Shown here: one piece after another, positions 46,995-59,206 of the stretch | Numbering within the stretch: the stretch's first letter is position 1 | Layout of the letters: every line of letters starts with the position of its first letter | NCBI GenBank assembly: GCA_034359265.1 | Contig: CP136890.1 | Span: forward strand, 30,236,501-30,300,500 | DNA: 64,000 nt | Direction: 5' to 3' | Origin: Canna indica | Lineage: Eukaryota > Streptophyta > Magnoliopsida > Zingiberales > Cannaceae | Program-made: the position numbers and the translations under genes | Notes under the pieces: generated by a model | Database searches by the model: none | What the model was told of the DNA's origin: nothing | What the model saw: the letters and a program-made list of their open reading frames with translations, nothing else

Positions 46995-48484
46995 AACCTC
47001 TTGCTGAAGAATGAGATTTTTCGTCCGTTCTGAAGACTGACTGATTTAGAGTGTTTCATACAATACGGACAAGAGAGTCGGCCGTGAGTGCTCCAACCCG
47101 ACAACATGTCGTACGCGGGGAAATCATTGATTGTCCACAAGACCGCGGCCTTTAAATTGAAGTTTTGCTTCCGATGACAATCATAAGTGACAGCTCCCTC
47201 AGTCCACAATGTTTTCAATTCATCTATCAAGGGTCTGAGAAATATGTTAATTTCTTTTCGCGGACCCTTAGGACCCGGAATAATCATCGAAAAATAAATA
47301 AATTCATCTTTCATGCACATTGACGGTGGCAAATTATAAACTGTCAGCAGCACTGGCCAAACTGAATAAGGAGTTGCAAAATGTCCAAACGGATTAAAAC
47401 CATCTATGCACAATCCCAATCTGATATTTCTAGTATCCCTAGCAAATGAAGGATAACATGTATCCAAATGTTTCCATGCTTCACTGTCAGATGGATGAGT
47501 CATTACTGTATCATCACGACTTCTTGCATGCCAACTCATGTAGGGGGCTGTCTTTTCCGACATGAATAATCTTTGAAGCCTCGGTGTTAGTGGAAAATAC
47601 CGAAGCACCTTAAACGAGATATTTTTCTGTCGGACCGATTTCTTCTCCTTGTAACAAGGGTGTTGACATATAGGGCATTTATCCAACTGCACATTTTCTT
47701 TATAATATAAAATGCAGTTATTTTGGCACGCGTGTATTTTTTCATACCCAAGCCCCAATTTTCTCATTAGCTTTTTAGTCTTATAAAAAGTAGGCTCAAA
47801 CTTGTTATCAGTAGGCAGCATTCCATTAATCAATCCAGCAATCCGATCATACGCAACTCCGCTGATATTACAATCGGCCTTGATGTTTAAGAGCTGTGTC
47901 ATTGCTGAAAACCTAGTGTATTTAGGACAATTCTCATACAAAGGTTCATCGGCAGCTTTCAACATCTCGTAAAATTCTGCAGCTTCTTTATTCGGTAATT
48001 CAATCTCTACCGCAGTTTGTACTTCTGTGATATCAACCGCTGTAGTATCTGGTGGGACTGATGTCTGAAGAATTGGCCGATCAACATTATCATTCAGGTG
48101 GAATTGACCCCCAAGACTATCAAGTATCATAGTTCTATAGGGATTACATTGACCGGATGAAGAAGCACCAGCAGAGGAAGATTCACCATATGTCTGAACG
48201 ACAGGATTGCTCGACGTCCCGACTTCGCGTGACTCCCCGTGACAAGTCCATAGAAAATATCTTGGTGCAAATCCTTTGGTATATAGATGTAGAGTGACAG
48301 TCTCCCGATCCAAAAATCGTCCATTCGAACAAATGCAGCATGGACATCGGATTTGATCACCCATGCTAACGAAATTCCGATTCGAATAGACGAAATTTAG
48401 GAAGTATGTTACGCCTAATCGAAACTCATTCGTTAAAGCTCCACGATCAAGACGTCGGTACATCCAACTTCGATCAGCCGACAT
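46995..48484 (-). pseudogene. 5' portion of tnp2 transposase, 3' truncated
   Basis: Uninterrupted frame from MSADRSWMYRR (48484) through the transposase-associated domain, the cysteine-rich CPICQHPCYKEKK, the tnp2 start (SRDDTVMTHPSDSEAW, DGFNPFG) and CPYCMKHSKS, then it runs out at the deletion near 47010. No lesion is visible in the retained part, unlike copy 1. Catalytic C-terminal parts are missing. A truncated product could act only as a partial or interfering protein; this is speculative. Confidence 0.8.
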
Positions 48485-48520
48485 GATTCTGTTAATCAAT
48501 GACAATTTCTTTGGTTAATG

Positions 48521-48770
48521 TCTTTAGGTGAGATTGTCCTATTCCATTCGGGATTTATGTTATTCGTACTGCACTTACATTTTTATTTTAACTGTTAACT
48601 AATTATTCTAAATTTCGGTAGCATCTCCCTACAGTTCTCCGAATACGCATATCATCTGGGCGCGTTTCGGAGAACAAGAGAGATGTTGCCGAAATTTAGA
48701 ATAATTAGTTAACAGTTAAAATAAAAACGTAAGTGCAGTACAAATAACTATATTCCCAAATTATCCAATC
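48521..48770. other. Transposase leader hairpin, copy 3
   Basis: Same inverted repeat as in copy 1, arms about 48561-48649 and 48663-48747. Right arm top reads GCGTTTCGGAGAAC, one change from copy 1. Confidence 0.85.
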
Positions 48771-48944
48771 AGGGACAATTCAAGAATTGTACGTCGTATA
48801 AAAGATCATCTACTTCTTTTACACGAACATACAATCCCCGAACGGATCTAAGGTTTTGCTAAATCATATCCGACTCGTCAATGCGTACGTGAAACATATG
48901 AACTCGTCGGATGGATGATTATTTTCTAAATGTTTCGAGACAGT

Positions 48945-49042
48945 TCGAGTCCATATTGGACGATTCCAGCGCGCGTCCGAAGTGGACGATTCTGGCGCGT
49001 GTCCGAAGTGGACGATTCCGGCGCGCGTCCGAATTGGATAAT
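48945..49042. repeat. 26-bp minisatellite, short allele
   Basis: About 3.5 units of the same 26-bp repeat as 30739-31062. Confidence 0.9.
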
Positions 49043-49355
49043 TCCAAAATTAATCTAAACCCTAAAAATTAATCTAAACCCTAAAAATTATTCTAACAAA
49101 TTAAACAATTAATCTAAATAATTAATTAACAATTAATTAACAATAAAAAAATATTATTAAACTACAAATTCCGGCGCCGGAGTCAGGTGGACTCCGGCGC
49201 CGGCGTACAGTGGCCGGACACACTGTCCGGCCAATGTACAAGGTCCGGCGGCGGCCATCGGCCGACCGCCGCCGGCCAAAACCCTATTTTTAGGGTTTCG
49301 GTCGGATTTTCTACCGGCCGCAACGGGAAGAGACGATCGGCCGGAGGGCACATAC

Positions 49356-49482
49356 CTGACAGTGTCGGCAGCAGCGGGAGGCGTCGTCGGCGTCGGCAGC
49401 GGCGACGAGAGGCAGGAGAGGAGGCGGCGGCGGCAGCAGCGGGAGGAAGAAGGGGGGCGGGCGCGATCTGCGACCTATATAA
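49356..49482 (-). promoter_or_regulatory. Promoter and first exon of CACTA copy 3
   Basis: TATATAA at 49476-49482 and a CAG|GTATGT donor with exon end 49356. Leader is GC- and CGG-rich. Same arrangement as 31344-31465. Confidence 0.6.
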
Positions 49483-49489
49483 ACTTATC

Positions 49490-49789
49490 AGCAACGGCTC
49501 ACTCGCCCGTTAGAAAGTCGTTGCTGATAAGTTATCATTAGCAACGGCTCACTTGTCCGTTAGCAAGCCGTTGCTAATAAGTTATCATCTGCAACAGTTC
49601 ACTCGTCCGTTAGAAAGCCGTTGCTGATAATTAACATCATCAGCAACGGCTCGCATGTCCGTTAGAAAGCCGTTGCAGATACAACATATCTGCAACGGCT
49701 CGAGCGGCCGTAAGAATGCCGTTGCAAATAGCAACGGCTTGAGCGGCCGTTGCTGATAGCCGTTGCTGAAGACCAAGTTTCTAGTAGTG
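49490..49789. repeat. Right subterminal repeat array of CACTA copy 3
   Basis: Inverted pairs of GCAACGGCTC and AAGCCGTTGCTGATAA up to the terminal repeat. Confidence 0.85.
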
Positions 49790-50830
49790 GTTCTAGCCAG
49801 CACGACGCCACCCCAAATGCCTGAAACCATGAAAATCGCTTCGCCATAAGCTTAATGGTACAGACCCACACTTTGAACTCCTTCTCTCGCCTCCTTCCTT
49901 AAGCCCGAAGATACAAACCCACGGCAAATGATGAACCATTCGCCAAGCAAATAAGAGCAACCCCCAGCGGGATGGTAATCTTCACTTCCTAGTCCATGAT
50001 TTCCAAAACCCACAACAAGTAGAGGCTATTTATAGGCCCGAAATAAGAACTGTCATCATAACTGACAGACCCACGAGGCCTCTTTTTCGTCAAACTACAA
50101 TTGACGATCAATGCTTTGGGAACCGATTACTGAATCTTTACTCATGATTACTTTTCTGTCGAGATATATCTACTGCACAGGTGGCGGACATCCGGAAGAG
50201 CTCACACAAGCATCACATTCGGTCCGAATATCGAAGGAATACATAAAAAGCTGTGCACTCATCCCGTGATCAACCGAGGTTATGAAGGCCGACCTCCCTT
50301 AGAGCTCGGCACGCGATCTTATAGACTCCTACCGTGCTTGAGGGTTGTGGAATGGACTAGGATTATTGGTCCCTGTTGGATTAGACCCAGCAGCGCCCAC
50401 CACTCGTCTCGGGTCGAACCAAGTGGCTCCACCCAAGGGCTTCACCTAGATACGCCCCTGAACTAGATCCGAGTCAGGCCAAGCGGCTCTATTTGGGGAC
50501 CTCACCCGGCTATACAAAGGATATCTGCATCATTCCTTATCAAGAGAGATATGTCATTACAAGCCTGTCATCTTCGGTATCAGTCTCGACCCATTTTGGG
50601 CAATATCCCCATGAGATTTTCGGGTGGCGTCATCACCTCCACCTGCAATAAATATAGATATGACACGCCTCAAGTAATCTTAAATTTCAATTTCATTATC
50701 TTCACCTTAGAGTCCTCCTAACTTGAGCGTCAAAGTATTTTTTACAAGTTTCACCTATATTGAACCAAACAACGAGAGAAATCGAACCGGACCAGAGTAC
50801 TTTTGTACTCAGACAAGAACAATTACTAAT
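49790..50830 (+). mobile_element. Family E gypsy LTR, third copy
   Basis: Shares CCTTAAGCCC, ACAAACCCACGGC, GCTCGGCACGCG, GTGGAATGGACTAGGA, CTATACAAAGGATA and TAACTTGAGCGTCAAAGTA with the other E copies in the same order. Right border approximate. Confidence 0.6.
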
Positions 50831-51615
50831 ACTAATTTTACTCAGTAGTTTACAACAAGTTAGTTACCTTAATATTTTGACCGTCAGTTTTAATAAAATT
50901 ATTTTATTTTATTTGTGTTGCATGTTAAGCTCATCACATAACATTTTTATATCAATATATTTGAAAAAGTAAAAAAATAATATTATTTCAGCTTAAAAGT
51001 CAAAGTCCTTTACCTGTAGTCTTTTGTCCCTACATTTTTTATAACCTTCGTTAAAATAAAGAACGAATTTTATGTTGGAAGAAATATTTTTTAATGTGCG
51101 TTAACAAAGTAGAGCCAGTTTAATATAACTGAAAGATAAGTCTGTGCTAATTAACTATGTAGTCCAGTTATTATTACCGCTCCAAAGAAAAGCGCACGCA
51201 CATGACGTGGAGTCGTCGCTTGCTACATTCTATGGAGTCAACCTTCATAGAAATTTCTCTCACAAATTCACAATAGTGGATCTAATTTTATTAACTCCAT
51301 AACAATTTTTTCCGTCATCGCCCGCCCTTCCCGCCGCGCGCACGCGCGCGCTCTCTCTCACCTCCGTTACCTTCCTCGTTCTCCTCCTCCTTTTCGATCA
51401 CTCTCATTGATGATCGATCCATTACTTTAGCCCTTGCGCGGATCGCCAAAAGCCAAGCGCACGCACTTCCACAGCACGGATTCCTTTCTTTAATCCCAAT
51501 CGCGCTAATTAGTCAACCTAATCCTAATTCTCCGCCCTCGCCATTCAATTCGCTCCACCAGCGGATCTGATCCAGTCATCCAGCTTCGCTCGAATACGGA
51601 GTCCGCGGAGGGCAG
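50831..51615 (+). promoter_or_regulatory. Upstream region and 5' UTR of the GOST/TMEM87-like gene
   Basis: Free of recognisable transposons. CATGACGTGGAG at about 51203 has an ACGT core such as bZIP sites use. CGCGCGCGCTCTCTCTCACC near 51344 is a CT-rich initiator-type sequence common in plant core promoters. No convincing TATA box. The likely 5' UTR is 51360-51615. Confidence 0.45.
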
Positions 51616-54600
51616 ATGCCACCTCTACTTGGTGCTCTCATGTACGCCGGAGGTCGGCCTTTTGTGCTTTTGTTGTTGTTCTCCGCCAGCGTCTTGCTCG
51701 GCTTCCGCGGTGCCGATGCCTCGGTGCACGATTACGGAGGCCGGAGGTTCACGGTCAAAGGCAATGCCTTTATACTTCATGGCGGCAGTGAGGGGCTCTA
51801 CGCCTCAATTCCCTCACCAAACTCCTCCGCTCCTGCCTCCGGCAACTCCTTCATCCGGTACTGCGCACTTTCTTTTCCTCCAACCGTGTGCTTAGTAATT
51901 AAAAAGGTTTTTTGCTTTCGTCTTCCTACTGTGGTTTCGCCGCTTCTGGGCTTCATTCAGGTGGATTTAAAGCATTTTGGACAGCAAGATGGAGCTTTTA
52001 TTCTATTTTGGGCGACGCGATAGAGGTTTTTCAGAATCTGAATGAGTGAAGAATTTGGACTTGTGAGATTGTAGACCGTTCCCTTCCAACGAGTTAAACA
52101 CCATGCATCTTGCAATTTTTTTCCATCAAATGAAACATAGACGATTTTGTTAAAAGAAGTTTTTCACACCTCCCTTTTTTATTGCTTTCAAGGAAAGAAA
52201 TTTTAATTGTTGTGTTTCTTTCCCTTGGGATTTTACAGTAGGTAGTAGGTAATATTCCAACTAATTGGCTTACTATTTCCACCTAAAATGCAACTTTTAT
52301 GTATTTTAGGCGTTATGATGGTTTTGACGTTCATATAATGTAATATGACTACTGATTCAGATGGTAATGGTTTCGAATCTTGATAATTTTGGATAAAAAC
52401 ACTTCCTTTAGAATTATACTACTTAAACAGTAAGTAACAAGTTAAAAAAAAGCTTTTTACTTGTTTGGAATCAGATGTTGCGTACTGCATCAAGTTTCTG
52501 TGAATTGAAAAGTCTTGTACCCGTTAATCAATAGGTAGTATTTGCCTTTTTCTCACTTCAGTACTTCACCGTTTCCTTCGGAATTGCAGTTTTGAAAAGA
52601 TTATTTTCAGAAGATCAAAGGAAGCTGCTGAAAAGGCAAAAAATGCTGTAACTAGAACCACGTCAACTGTGAAAGCAATCATCTTCGAGGTGGAGGATCG
52701 GAATAATATTGGTGGTTCTGCTTATGGAGGTCAACGGGCCATATGCTGCACAGCTGATCTCGCAAAACTCGGTGCTTGTACTGAAGGCACAATCATCTAT
52801 CGCCATTCTGAACATAACCCTGACTGGCCACAAGCACTTTCTGCCACCTTCGTGGGAGCTGATCTAGAGGCTACATTATCATCCAAAACAATACAGATCA
52901 CAAGAACAGGGATGTACAATGTGTATTTCATATACTGTGATCCAGCACTTGATGGGCTCGAAATTGAAGGGAAGACTATATGGAAGAACCCCACCGGATA
53001 TCTGCCAGGAACGATGGGACCTCTCATGAAATTCTATGGGTTCATGTCTCTCGCCTTCTTGTTACTTGGAATATATTGGTTCTCTCAGTATGCAAGATTT
53101 TGGACTGAGGTTATGCCACTTCAGAACTGTATAACACTTGTCATTGCCTTAGGAATGATTGAAATGACACTATGGTACTTTGAGTACGTTGAATTCAATA
53201 ATACTGGAATCCGGCCAAAGGAGATTACATTTTGGGCAGTAACATTTGGTGCTGTAAAAAAGACAGTATCACGCATGTTAATACTGATTGTTTCCATGGG
53301 ATTTGGTGTTGTTAGGCCTACCCTGGGTGGTCTGACTTCCAAGGTGACTTTTCTTGGTGGGACATTCTTCCTAGCATCAGAGATTCTTGAATTGGTGGAG
53401 AACATGGGCACTATAAGTGATGTTTCTGGGAAGCCGAGGTTGTTCTTGGCTCTCCCTGTCGCAATTTTGGATGCATTTTTTATTGTATGGATATTCACTT
53501 CTCTGTCCAGAACGTTGAAAAAGCTTCAGGTATACATTTCTTTGTTCTTGACTTCTTTCTAGTTGTCTATGGGCCACTAACATCCACGCATTATATACTA
53601 TTCCTCAAAGTGTTGAGAAAACAATGGAGAAATGAGAGGTCTTCTCTGATTGTTTTCAGGCAAAGCGAATGACTGGAAAGCTAGATATCTACAGAAAATT
53701 CACCAATGCCTTGGTTGTGACTGTCATTGTATCAGTTGGTTGGATAGGCTTTGAGGTAAATTTTGTAATCTTTGTGATCTTTAAAGATTCTTTGATATAC
53801 ATAAATTGCAAGAGTTTTCAAACCATCCTTCATTATTTCAACTTGGACATGTTGCATACTGGAGTTATCATACTTCATCGCTGTTGATTTTGTAGAAATG
53901 CACTAAATGACATTGTTAGGGAACTACTTGTGAGTTTTTTAAAAGAATCTCTCCTTGTTTCATTTAGTTGTAAGATAATAATGTCTTTGCATAATTAGAC
54001 AACATTAGTATTCATGTTTCATGTTTTACTTTGTCTAGTCACATTACTATCAAGTGTCCATCAATCAAGAAACCATATCTTTACAGTTTCCTAAATTAGT
54101 TGAGTTGTTCCTTGGTCCGTGCTATTGTCTTAGGTTCCTTCTTGATTTTTGATGATGACTATGTTAAATTGTCAAAATGCAGTTATATTTCAAGGCAACT
54201 GATGCATATGGTGAGCATTGGCAAAGTGCCTGGATGATCCCTGCTTTGTGGCAGGTCCTATCCTTCTCCGTTCTTTGTGTCATATGTGCTCTATGGGCTC
54301 CCTCTCAGAACTCCATGAGGTAAACCCTTCATCAAAATTTCTACTCCAAAATCACAGGAAAGTATTAGAACTATGTGATACAACCATTTCATGTACTTAT
54401 TAAGAATATAAATAAATTTATCATGTCTCACTGTCATCTAGTGACTCAAAAGACTTTTCATATCCAATGGTATGATCAAAACTAAAGAGTACCCACTGTT
54501 CATTTGGTTGAAGATTTAGAGGCAACTTACCAATTTACATCTTCAAATCTTAACTATATTTTTACATTTTCAATCAGATTTGCATACTCCGACGATGGTA

Positions 54601-54764
54601 GCGAGGACTTTGACCAAGAAGATGACAGATACTTGATCAAACCAGGACCTTATTCTTACAAGGACAGTTGGAGTTTTTCTGTATCATCAGATGTCAAAAA
54701 GACAGCTATAGAGGAGACTGCAGTTTCTAAAGATGAAGAAGATGAAGACGAAAAAAGGGAGTAG
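51616..54764 (+). CDS. GOST/TMEM87-like seven-transmembrane protein (lung 7-TM family)
   Basis: Five exons: 51616-51857, 52590-53529, 53660-53755, 54183-54319 and 54578-54764, all GT-AG, joining in frame to 533 residues. The N terminus is a hydrophobic signal peptide (FVLLLLFSASVLLGF). A lumenal region starts SVHDYGGRRFTVKGNAFILHG and contains CC and further cysteines. Seven hydrophobic segments begin at MKFYGFMSLAFLLLGIYWF (residue 227) and include WYFEYVEFNNTG and LWQVLSFSVLCVICALW. The cytosolic tail is acidic and ends EEDEDEKRE. Plant homologues are annotated 'lung seven transmembrane receptor family'; animal GOST proteins are Golgi membrane proteins linked to trafficking. Length and motifs are normal, with no lesion seen; probably functional. 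Confidence 0.92.
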
Positions 54765-55859
54765 TAGAAAGTTGTGATCACCTGCTATGAACCAACTCCT
54801 ATAGCTTAAACAAGAAACAAGTACTTCATACCAAGTGTAGAAAAATAGATGACAAGGTACCTTCAATATTTGTTGGAATGAATTCAATGTACTGATCACT
54901 TTAGTTAATCAAAGAGAGCAAATGATACTAGGAGCGTCACACTCACGCAGCATTTACATTGTGGTTCTCTTTTATGAATAGTTTTCGCCCATGCACAATG
55001 TACCATAATTGTGATCTTAAAACACTACCACCAAAAGGCATCGGTTTGTACCATAAGTGTTACAACTTTTAAGTAACTCGCTATAATATTTCTTTTCTCC
55101 CCTCTAGTGTTAATCAAGGAAGTGAGAAGTGACCATAACTTAGCTTCTTTTTCTAAGCTCTTGCATTGTCACCAGGACAGCAATTGTCTTCCTGAAGGTT
55201 GCCTTTTCTGCCACCATGAAAGTCTATGCTTCACCTCCTTTTGCAATACTATAAATCTAAAATTCAGTGAGAACCTAATCTTTATGGACTAATTAATTAG
55301 CATTGGAAAAAAGTAAAACATGAACGGTACAAGCATGCAATACTTTTGGCATTGATTTTGGATAGACAAAAAAAGGCACACAATCCAGTTACCTGTTAAA
55401 CAGCTGGGGAATAATTCTTCCTAAATATATGAAAATCAACTGTTAAGGAAGAACTAGAAACCTCCATGAAACTTTTCTTCCTATTTGTTTGTCTTGCAAG
55501 GATGCTAATAATTCTCCTCTTTTTGATTTAAAATAAAAATAGAAGTCCATCCTGATGACTACCATGATCGTTCAGTAAAGTAGTGCTTGGTAAACTGGTT
55601 AATAACAATGGTAGCAGCCATTTACCTTCTCGAGCAATTCCTGGAGTGCAGCCGACTTCTATTCCCATTGACTTTTATTTTTAGCAAAAGAGCAACTTGC
55701 ATTCAATTCATGAGATCTAAAGAAAGTACCAGTAATGAGGTGGAGGGAGAAAAGAAAGAAAAAACAAGAACCAAGTACAAGAAAAATATTAAAAAAAATC
55801 GAAAAGCACAAACATGAGACCCACCCGACTACAGTCTAGCAAACAAACCAAAAATCAAC
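54765..55859 (+). other. 3' UTR and downstream intergenic DNA
   Basis: The 3' UTR probably lies in the first 300 bases; no single polyadenylation signal stands out. 55000-55850 shows nothing recognisable. Confidence 0.45.
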
Positions 55860-57200
55860 CCCAACCAAACAAAACTTGAGCTGTGAGGGAGGAGAAGCTG
55901 AAGGCATTGAGTTGCGAGAGGGATAATGCCAAACTTGGTGTCTTCGAAGAAGTGTTTATTTCTTTCAAACCAAATGTACTAGCACCAAATAAGTTTGTAA
56001 ACGGAATCTATACCGGTTAATTGATTGAGAGAGTTGTGGGAGGCTCTCCGCAAGGTGATCAATCTAATGAGAACTATTGGACCTCTAGTCAGGAGAGAAA
56101 ACACTTCCATCCTTTGAGGGAGTATTGACAACTACCAAAGATGTGGTCATGTATTTCGATCCAATTAGCACAAAGCAAACATCTGTCATTGGCTAGGATC
56201 GATACCCTCCAAGGGATATGGTCTTTGTTCAAGAGTTTGTTTCTGCTATGTAGCTAACCAAAAATAGAATCTTTGGGAGGGATTGAGGGTGCCAAATGTA
56301 TTTGTGGAGCCTATCTTTGATCCCTCTAAGAGTTGCCGTTGATATAAGGAACGTCTAGTGAAGTGAGTCGTTAGTCCATTTCCATAAGAACGAGACTTCC
56401 CCCAAAGTGTCATAAACATCTCTAATATCATGGTTGAGGCTCATGAGAAATTAAGCCCATGTTGATGAATGTGTTGAAATGTAAATTCTAGTGAAAGCGG
56501 CCATCCGAACTTATATCTCTTGCATTAGCGATGGTGATTTTAGGATTGGAAGCCACTTGGAAGAGCGAGGGTATTTGTCGGCAAGTCATATCTCATCCTT
56601 CCTATATTCCTTCCAAAATTTGATACAAGTATTATCGTGAATTTTGTACTACTTGATACTGAACCTAAAGCTATCTTGTAACTTGGCAATATCTTCTAGA
56701 TGGGCGAGATAGATCCCGTAGATTCCGTTGTCTAGACCAAGATCTATGCCTACTCACCAAGTCCTTGATGACCTCAATCCACATAAGAGGACTCTTTAAA
56801 TGAATTTCCACATCCAAGAGCCAAGGCGAGAAAGGTTGTGAAGTTGAACGTCCACGATGTCTAGACCACCCTCGTTTTTAGGGCATGTAAGGTGGTTCCA
56901 TTGGATTAAGCACCTTCCTTGGATCGACGGTGCATTACTCCCATCCCAAAAGAATCTCCTCCATCTTTTATCAATCACCTTAACAACCCACGAAAGAGCC
57001 TTAAAAATTAAGAGCATGTAGTTCAGGTTGCTTGTGGTCACGATGTTAATAAGAGTGAGTCTTTTGGCCTCAAAGAGGAGATTTCTTTGCCATCCATTAA
57101 GCTTGTTGTCAAACTCTAGAGATGAGAGCTCTCCAAATCCTCTTTTGTAAGGTTACAAATCCAAGGTGGGAGGCCAAGATAGTTTATGGGGAGGCTTCCT
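55860..57200 (-). pseudogene. LINE (non-LTR retrotransposon) 3' fragment
   Basis: On the minus strand the end of an L1-type reverse transcriptase is recognisable: LNGWQRNLLFEAKRLTLIN (about 57090), FFWDGSNAPSIQGRCLIQW and CPKNEGGLDIVDVQLHNLS (56796-57041). Further on is a zf-RVT-like segment (FYFWLATQKQTL, about 56160-56260). Stops and frame changes abound. No endonuclease or poly(A) tail seen; a 5'-truncated, decayed copy. Confidence 0.8.
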
Positions 57201-57220
57201 TTGTGAGATGAAATGACAAC

Positions 57221-57553
57221 ACTAGAGGAGCGGTGAAAAGTGTGTTACACTAATTATGCCTAAATTCAATTTTATTCGATTCTTGAAATATTAGGCTAAC
57301 ACAAGTAAATCGATAAGCGCAGAAGCAAATGATGATCAATAAAGCACAACACAAAGATCGAAAAAATCGGAGAAATCAGCAAGGGACGCTCGTCGACGCT
57401 CAAATTTCATCAAGAAGATAGAGTTTAGGTTTAGGGTGTCTATTATACTTGTATAATCCTTTATTTGATGCATAAGAATCCAAAAAAAACTAAACCCAAA
57501 CTCTGAAAACTTGAAAACCAGTATATGCAAAAAACTATCATCTGCGACCGGTC
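57221..57553. mobile_element. Rearranged family C LTR pieces
   Basis: 57221-57345 is the reverse complement of a family C LTR end (ACACTAGAGGAGCGGTG, AGCGCAGAAGCAAATG). From about 57350 the sequence turns to forward family C U3 (GATCGAAAAAATCGGAGAAA, GGACGCTCGTCGACGCTC) up to the insertion at 57554. The LTR head is missing. Confidence 0.65.
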
Positions 57554-59206
57554 TGTTAGTAGTATGCCCTAGGCCTTTAGAACAAATTGACATTGTTACT
57601 TTCCTTTTCTTTTAAATTAACATTTGCTTTATCTTGTTATTCACTATGAGCATGTTTGACTTGATAAGAGATTCCTTGAATGGTTGATTCCGTCTAATGG
57701 CCATAAAGTACGAGACTTGATAGTAAAATCCTAAGGCAGTTGGAATCCTATTTTAAATCGTCCCTAGTCGGTCATTATCTTGGAACGATAATGAATGAAG
57801 ACTAGTATGTAGTCTGACTAATGATGATCATGTTTTACTGGTCATAGATATGTGATATCAAAGTCAGATTATAGACACATGTTGGAGAACATGGTGTCGA
57901 ACAGACCCACTGTAAAAATACTACGTGGATTATATCATTAGTATCTCATAACAGTAGTGATACGTCAGTCCTCCGACCTGATGTCACCTAGTCTAACATC
58001 ACCTTTAACCGGGTGGTAATAAGGATTATAGTTGGACATGAAATGAATCATGCAGAGGAATATGTGTAGTTGTTAAGGAATTTGTCCCTCTCGTATATGA
58101 GAGATATATCTTTGGGCCCCTTGATGAGTGTGGCTGAGGAAATGCATGGTCATGCTCAAAAGGACAAAAGGATAAATCAGATTGAGCAATATAAGAATAA
58201 TTTAATCCATGCCTTATGTTCGATCCAGATATCGTGTGACAAAAGGATAGAGTATCATACTGTGAGTTAGGTTGCTCGGATCACCGACCTCAGTTGACTT
58301 GGGTAGTCATAATATCTTGCTAGAGGCCGCTTATGATTTGTGGGTTTGAACACACGGCCAATGTTAAGTGAACCTATAAAGTCGCACACATAGGGCGAAC
58401 CGAATTGGACTTAGGGTTATGGTTCATCTGATTGGATCCACATGACCATTAACTCGCTAATTCTCTCTTGTTAATTTTAGGAATTAATTTCGAATTTGAA
58501 AAGGATTTTTCAAATCAGAATTAATTATTTCAAATTTTAAATGAGATTTAGAATTAGAATTAGAATTATGTTGATTACAATTTAGGTAATGTATCTTTAG
58601 TATTCGATATTAAAGACTACATTATAATTGGTATCATGAATTTAGGAAATTCATCGAGGATATATTTTTATTTGGACATAAAAATCATTTTGAAGATTCC
58701 AGATATGGCTTTGTATTGATCAACGATTGTGATGACTCGTTCAATATGATTGACGTGTCTATAAATACCCGTCTATGGCTTAAACGAGTTAGTGATTATC
58801 TCATGTTGGCTGCCGACCTTTTCCTGAAAGGAACTCGAGCTCCTTTTGAAGGAAGTCGGGCTCCCTTTGTGGCAATCGATCACCACCAAACACACAGAGA
58901 GAGAGGAGAGTGCGGAAGGTGTTCCGATAAAACCGAGCTAGCATTCGAGAGCCACCCTATTCGTCGCATTCGTCTACGTGCTAACCATAGAGGGTGTTCG
59001 TCACTTGGCAACACCTTAGATCTAGAGTAAGATCGTGATCTTGGATTCGCAGAGCAGAAGACGGAGTACGGTCTTCAAAGGTATAATTCTTAACATAGTA
59101 TCGATTTAATTGAGGAACATGGATCCAATTGGGTAGAGGATCGAGTTCTTCTTCCACCGCGTCTAATAAATTTTTTGTTACTTGCCCGGTCCTCCATGAC
59201 CCAACA
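57554..59206 (+). mobile_element. Solo LTR of a further retrotransposon nested in family C
   Basis: Begins TGTTAGTAGTATGCCCTAGG and ends CATGACCCAACA, 1653 bp, TG...CA with TGTT/AACA inverted ends. TATAAATA at 58760-58767 precedes a leader-like stretch with an AGAGAGAGGAGAG run. No coding region. Flanks CGGTC and TGATC match at only three of five bases, so target duplication is not convincing. Confidence 0.65.

Larger units (their letters stand above)
46949..49789 (-). mobile_element. CACTA transposon copy 3, internally deleted
   Basis: Left end TACTACTAGAAA (first base changed from C) and right end TTTCTAGTAGTG, flanked by GTT at 46946-46948 and 49790-49792, a perfect 3-bp target duplication. 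Keeps promoter, leader, hairpin and the first part of tnp2; it lacks the rest of tnp2, TNPA and nearly all of the left subterminal array (about 30 bp remain). Length 2841 bp, a dSpm-type defective element. Confidence 0.92.

Noticed and set aside
49040..49095. Telomere-like AAACCCTAAA words
   Set aside because: Only two or three interrupted copies in AT-rich DNA, part of the CACTA leader; not a telomere array.
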